64,000 nucleotides of DNA, from the NCBI RefSeq assembly GCF_001659605.2, contig NC_035164.2:5373379-5437378 (forward strand), given 5' to 3'. Below the pieces are notes generated by a model. The model worked only from the letters and a program-made list of their open reading frames with translations. It made no database searches and had not been told where the DNA came from. How positions within the stretch are numbered: the stretch's first letter is position 1; each line of letters starts with the position of its first letter. Positions 59,701 to 64,000 of the stretch are shown here, in pieces. A program made the position numbers and the translations under genes. This DNA comes from Manihot esculenta (taxonomy: Eukaryota > Streptophyta > Magnoliopsida > Malpighiales > Euphorbiaceae).

Positions 59701-61700
59701 GGACCGACCAGTGCGAAGAGAGTTTTGAAGAGCTTAAGAAGAGGTTGACTTCAGCACCAGTTTTAGCTCTGCCATCTAGTGATGAGGACTTTACGGTCTT
59801 TTGTGATGCATCCCGTGTGGGACTGGGTTGTGTACTAATGCAGAAGGAGAGGGTGATCGCTTATGCTTCTAGGCAGCTGAAGAAGCACGAGTTGAATTAC
59901 CCCACACATGACCTGGAGATGGCAGCAGTAATCTTTGCACTCAAGATGTGGAGGCACTACCTCTACGGGGTAAAATGTGAGATCTTCACAGATCATAAAA
60001 GCCTGCAGTACATCCTGAGTCAAAGAGATCTGAATTTGAGACAGAGGAGATGGGTGGAGCTGCTGAGTGACTATGATTGCAAGATTCAGTATCATCCGGG
60101 TAAGGCGAATGTCATGGCAGACGCCCTAAGCCGGAAGTCACTAGGCAGTCTATCCCACATCATGGCAGAGAGGAGACCAGTGGTGAAGGAGTTTTACAAG
60201 CTCACTGATGAAGGTCTACAGTTGGAGTTGTTTGGTACAGGTGCCTTGGTGGCCCAGATGAGAGTAGCACCCGTGTTTCTGGAGCAAGTGGCTCAGAAAC
60301 AGCATGAGGACCCGGAGTTAGTGAAGATTGCCAGGACTGTTCAGTCAGGCATTGATAGTGAGTTCAAATTCGACAGCAAGGGGATCCTCCGCTATGGGAG
60401 CAGACTATGTGTACCAGATGACATAGGGCTAAAAGGAGACATTATGAGGGAGGCTCATAATGCAAGATACAGCATTCACCCCGGAGCCACCAAGATGTAT
60501 CAAGATCTAAAGAAGGTTTATTGGTGGCCAGCTATGAAGAAAGAAGTGGCACAGTTCGTGTCAGCCTGCGAAGTGTGTCAGAGGGTGAAGCTGGAACATC
60601 AGAAGCCGGCTGGAATGCTTAACCCGCTACCTATTCCAGAGTGAAAATGGGAAAATATAGCTATGGACTTCGTAGTGGGGTTACCGGCGGCGTCCAACCG
60701 AGTGGACTCCATATGGGTGATTGTGGACAGACTCACCAAATCTGCTCACTTCATTCCTGTCAGGAGTGGCTACTCTGTGGACAAGTTGGCGCAGGTATAT
60801 GTGGATGAGATCGTCAGGCTGCATGGGGTTCCTGTTTCGATAGTGTCAGATAGAGGGCCCCAGTTCACCTCCAGGTTTTGGCGGAGTCTGCAGAATGCCA
60901 TGGGTACTAGGTTGGATTTCAGTACTGCCTTCCACCCCCAGACTGATGGACAGTCAGAAAGGACCATCCAGACTATCGAGGATATGCTCAGAATGTGTGT
61001 GCTGGACTTTGGCGGTTCTTGGAGGCAACATCTACCTTTGGTGGAGTTTGCCTACAACAACAGCCATCATGCTAGCATCGGGATGGCTCCATACGAAGCT
61101 TTGTACGGAAGGAAGTGCAGATCACCTGTTTGCTGGGAGGAAGTTGGAGAAAAGGCCTTGGCAGGGCCTGAGCTAGTAGAGATCACCAGCAGGGTGGTAC
61201 CCATAATCAGAGAGAGAATCAAGACTGCTGCCAGCAGACAGAAGAGCTATGCAGACGTCCGCAGAAGACAGTTAGAGTTTCAGGAGGGGGATCTGGTATT
61301 GCTCAAGGTGTCTCCAATGAAAGGAGTGGTTCGCTTTGGGAAGAAAGGTAAACTAGCCCCACGATACATCGGACCCTTTGAAATCTTGCAAAAGATTGGG
61401 AATGTGTCGTACAAGCTGGATTTACCTGCTTCAATGGAAAGAATCCATCCGGTTTTCCATGTTTCAATGTTGAGGAAGTTTGTGTCAGATCCGAGCAAGG
61501 TTCTTAGTGAGCCTGATGTGGAGGTCCAAGAGGATCTCACCTATGTTGAGCAACCAGTGCGGATCCTAGACACCCAGATCAGAAAGTTAAGGAACAAGGA
61601 AATCCCGATGGTGAAAGTCCTGTGGAACCACCACAATTTGGAGGAATGCACTTGGGAGACATGGGAGTCTATGCTCCAGCAGTACCCTCATCTCTTTTAA
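56721..61700 (+). pseudogene. Gag-pol of element D with two in-frame stops
   Basis: ATG at 56721 starts [14 protein letters not shown]. One frame of 1660 codons runs to TAA at 61698-61700 but holds TAG at 58182-58184 and TGA at 60642-60644. Before the first stop are the gag core and zinc knuckles CQRCGRPHKGVC and CFRCGQEGHIAREC. Between the stops are protease ([12 protein letters not shown]), reverse transcriptase ([10 protein letters not shown]), RNase H ([10 protein letters not shown]) and the integrase zinc region. After the second are the integrase core ([26 protein letters not shown]) and chromodomain-like tail. Element A has CAG at the first stop position and B has TGG at the second, so both are C:G to T:A changes. 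The rest of the frame matches B closely. Confidence 0.93.
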
Positions 61701-61775
61701 GGTTAGATCTCTATGTGTTTATGTGCTATGTATGTATGTTATGTTTTATGCCATGCTATGTGTGCTAGTTGAGGT

Positions 61776-61793
61776 ACATTCGGGGACGAATGT
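61776..61793 (+). other. Hairpin upstream of the polypurine tract, element D
   Basis: ACATTCG-GGGA-CGAATGT, identical arms and loop to B. Confidence 0.85.
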
Positions 61794-61796
61794 TCT

Positions 61797-61810
61797 TAAG
61801 GGGGGGAGAA
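61797..61810 (+). other. Polypurine tract of element D
   Basis: AAGGGGGGGGAGAA-type run directly before the 3' LTR. Confidence 0.85.
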
Positions 61811-64000
61811 TGTAATACCCGGCTAGACTCCGGTATCGGAATTCCTATCGTCCGGTGGAATCTCGGATGTCGAAAGCCTCTAGTAGGGTAGAAACATGTT
61901 TTCATAAAATGTTTTAAGGTATTTCATGGTTTTAAGTATGAAAATTAAATGAGTTTATGCGTGAAAAGTCTTTGGAGGAAAACCCAGGTTCGGCCGCCGA
62001 ACATGCATGCGTTTTGGAGGCATGTTAGGCCCCCGAAAGCATGAGTGAGGGAAGTCCAGGTTCGGCTGCCGAAACCCAAGTTCGGCCGCCGAACATGGCA
62101 TGCATGCGGAGGCACTTTCGGCCCCCGAACGTGGCCTGGCCAGCCACCTATAAAAGGGTCACTTAGCCGAAATGAGCGAGCTTTCTCCCATTTTCGGCCA
62201 CAGCTAGCTTCCGACCTCCCTCTCCCCAGATCTTGTGTTCTTTCTCCAAATCTCCTCCATCTTTCTTGAGTTTTCACCTCTCATTGCAAGTTTTGAGCAT
62301 TTAAGACAAGTTTTGGAGCTTTGGGAACTCAGAAGCTCATTTGCTTGGATCTCCGAGTTTAGGTCGTCTCTCTCTCGATCTTCAAGAGGTAAGAGCCGAT
62401 CTTAAGCTCATTGTATGTTTTAAGTGAGTTTTAAGTTGTTTTATAGGGTAGAATGGCATGTATAGGGTTGTATGAGTTTTTAAGCAAATGTTATGTTTTT
62501 GAACAATGTGGCATGTTTGAAGTGTTGTAGTTGGGGTATTTGATAGTTTGAGACCCCTAGGTGTGATGTATGATGTGTATGCATGTTGTGGAATAGGTTT
62601 ATGCATGATTGGTGAGTTTGGAGGCAAAAATGCATAAGGGAGCCAAGTTTCTGCCCTTTGGCAAAAACCAGGTTTGGCAGCCGAAGGAACTTTCGGCCGC
62701 CGAACATGGCTAAGGAGGCAGGCCTTTCGGCTGCCGAAGTTGCCCCCGAAAAGAGACTTTCGTCTCTGTCTGGGACTTTCGGCCGCCGAAGGTGCCGCCG
62801 AACATGCATGAGTTTCGCCTCTGTCTGGGAGTTTCGGCCGCCGAAGGTGCCGCCGAACCTGCCTGACTTTCGGCTCTGGAGGGACTTTCGGCCGCCGAAC
62901 CTGCCGCCGAAAGTGCCCTGTCCAGCCATTTCTTGCATGTTTTTATGTAATTGTTTTATGATGTTTTAGGGGGTTTTTGGGGAGTATATTAGAGTTATGT
63001 TTATGTATGTTTGGTCCCTCATTGGAGTCCACCTGTGTAGGTTCGGACCCGAGGAACCGAGGACCCCAGCAGTGAGCCAGCTGCTACAGAGTTTGTCAGA
63101 GCTAGCCAGAGGTGAGTGGAATAAACCTTAAGTTTTAAATAAATGAAATATAAATTTTGAGCATGATCCATGCATCATGAATTCCATGAGATGTAGTAGG
63201 TTGTTTGCATTAGTATTCACGAATATGTTGCATTGCATTTATGATGTTGATGTGGATTGGTTATTGGATGATCCTTTAGTCCTCATATGGTATGATGATG
63301 TTACGGCATGATATGGTATGGAAGTCCAGGTTGTACCCATTCTACGTCCCTGGCATGATGTAAAAGAAAGTCCAGGTTGTACCCATTCTACGTCCCTGGC
63401 ACATTGGTATGTATGATATGTTATGTTAAGAGAAAGACCGGTTGTACCCATTCTACGTCCCGGCACTTTGGAATGGAGAGGACTATAGGTGACAATACCA
63501 TCCGAGATGTGATTTGTTGTGATGTGTTGCATTTCATGAAAGCATGAAATTTTAATATATGATTTCACTATTCTGCTCACTGAGCTTTGTAGCTCACCCC
63601 TGTCCCCTAACCCCAGATGTGCAGGTACAGGGTAGACCAGGAGGTTAGCCAGAGTTTTGAAGTATGTTTATGTAATAGTTAGATTGTGGACATGACAATT
63701 GTACTATGATAAATTGTAAGATGATGTATAACTGAATAGTTATGTTATGTAATGAGGTATATTGAGGTTATAGATGTGCTTGACCCTATGAGTATTGTTA
63801 TCCCTTTTGATACATGATCTATAGACATGTTTATAATTGTTTATGATTCAACCAAGCTTATGTATGATGAGATACCCCATTGGAGCATTTGATGAGGACT
63901 CCAGTGGAGGTTTGTGTTCACGTTTATGTTTATGTACAGGTTATGCTTGGTTGATGTGTGAGAGAGACTACAGGTTTATGTTATCTATGATCATGTATGG
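61811..64000 (+). repeat. 3' LTR of element D (incomplete at window end)
   Basis: It matches 54153-56342 with roughly 23 substitutions, counted by eye, and no large indel. TATA box at 62149-62158. The last hundred or so bases and any target duplication lie outside the window. Confidence 0.93.

Larger units (their letters stand above)
54153..64000 (+). mobile_element. Element D: full-structure chromovirus-like Ty3 element with two nonsense codons (3' LTR cut by the window edge)
   Basis: 5' LTR 54153-56449, primer site 56453, gag-pol 56721-61700, hairpin, polypurine tract, and 3' LTR from 61811. About 2190 of its about 2297 bases are inside the window. By eye the LTR pair differs at roughly 23 positions in 2.19 kb, far more than in B. 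The frame is otherwise open and without frameshifts. It is a recent, now-disabled relative of B. Confidence 0.93.

Overview
This is nuclear DNA of a flowering plant. Intron-containing plant genes (a chloroplast-lumen FKBP, an RNA polymerase subunit, an acyl-ACP desaturase, a PPR protein) are set in very AT-rich intergenic DNA. Much of the rest is LTR retrotransposons of the Ty3/gypsy type. A eudicot is clear from the gene content; Malpighiales/Euphorbiaceae is a low-confidence guess from overall sequence character.

Left part (1-23.2 kb). A decayed Ty3 remnant (1-1050) is followed by the last four exons of a plant ALC1/CHR10-like chromatin remodeller, covering its macro domain (1397-3522, +). 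Then come a mitochondrial-type PPR gene with a one-base frameshift (4559-5552, -), a complete NRPB8 gene for the shared RNA polymerase subunit 8 (8021-10084, -, four coding exons), a deleted Ty3 element of family F (about 11.39-13.87 kb, -), a LEA_2-family pseudogene (about 15.1-15.6 kb, +) and a complete seven-exon FKBP16-3-like gene (18002-21859, -).

Middle (23.2-46.5 kb). This is a nested cluster of chromovirus-like (Tekay/Del-type) elements. Element A (23648-39955, +) is internally deleted and flanked by ACTCT target duplications. Its 3' LTR is split by element B (28918-38427, -), flanked by GCACC duplications. B has an uninterrupted 1648-residue gag-pol and nearly identical LTRs. A itself sits in an older LTR-like repeat (C). 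Element E (42546-46518, +) is a 5'-truncated relative with a duplicated LTR, and it abuts a family F pol fragment.

Right part (46.5-64 kb). A family F 3' end (46519 to about 47870) and a family F solo LTR (about 50.5-50.9 kb) bracket an intronless acyl-ACP desaturase gene (48459-49583, +). Then come a decayed Ty3 pol fragment (G, -), part of an unrelated LTR (H), and element D (54153 to beyond 64000, +), whose gag-pol frame carries two nonsense codons.

The most unusual signal is in the LTRs of A, B, D and E. Despite sequence divergence they share an ordered architecture: clusters of the imperfect palindrome TTCGGCCGCCGAA around the TATA box, splice-donor-like AG|GTRAG about 240 bases after the TATA box, and a 71-79 base exon-like module bounded by AG and GTGAGT. 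A, B and D also have a polypyrimidine-AG acceptor 8-9 bases before the gag start codon (E lacks this region). This suggests a spliced leader that would remove the tRNA primer site from the mRNA. A second shared element is a hairpin just upstream of the polypurine tract. All identity and substitution counts given here are by eye.
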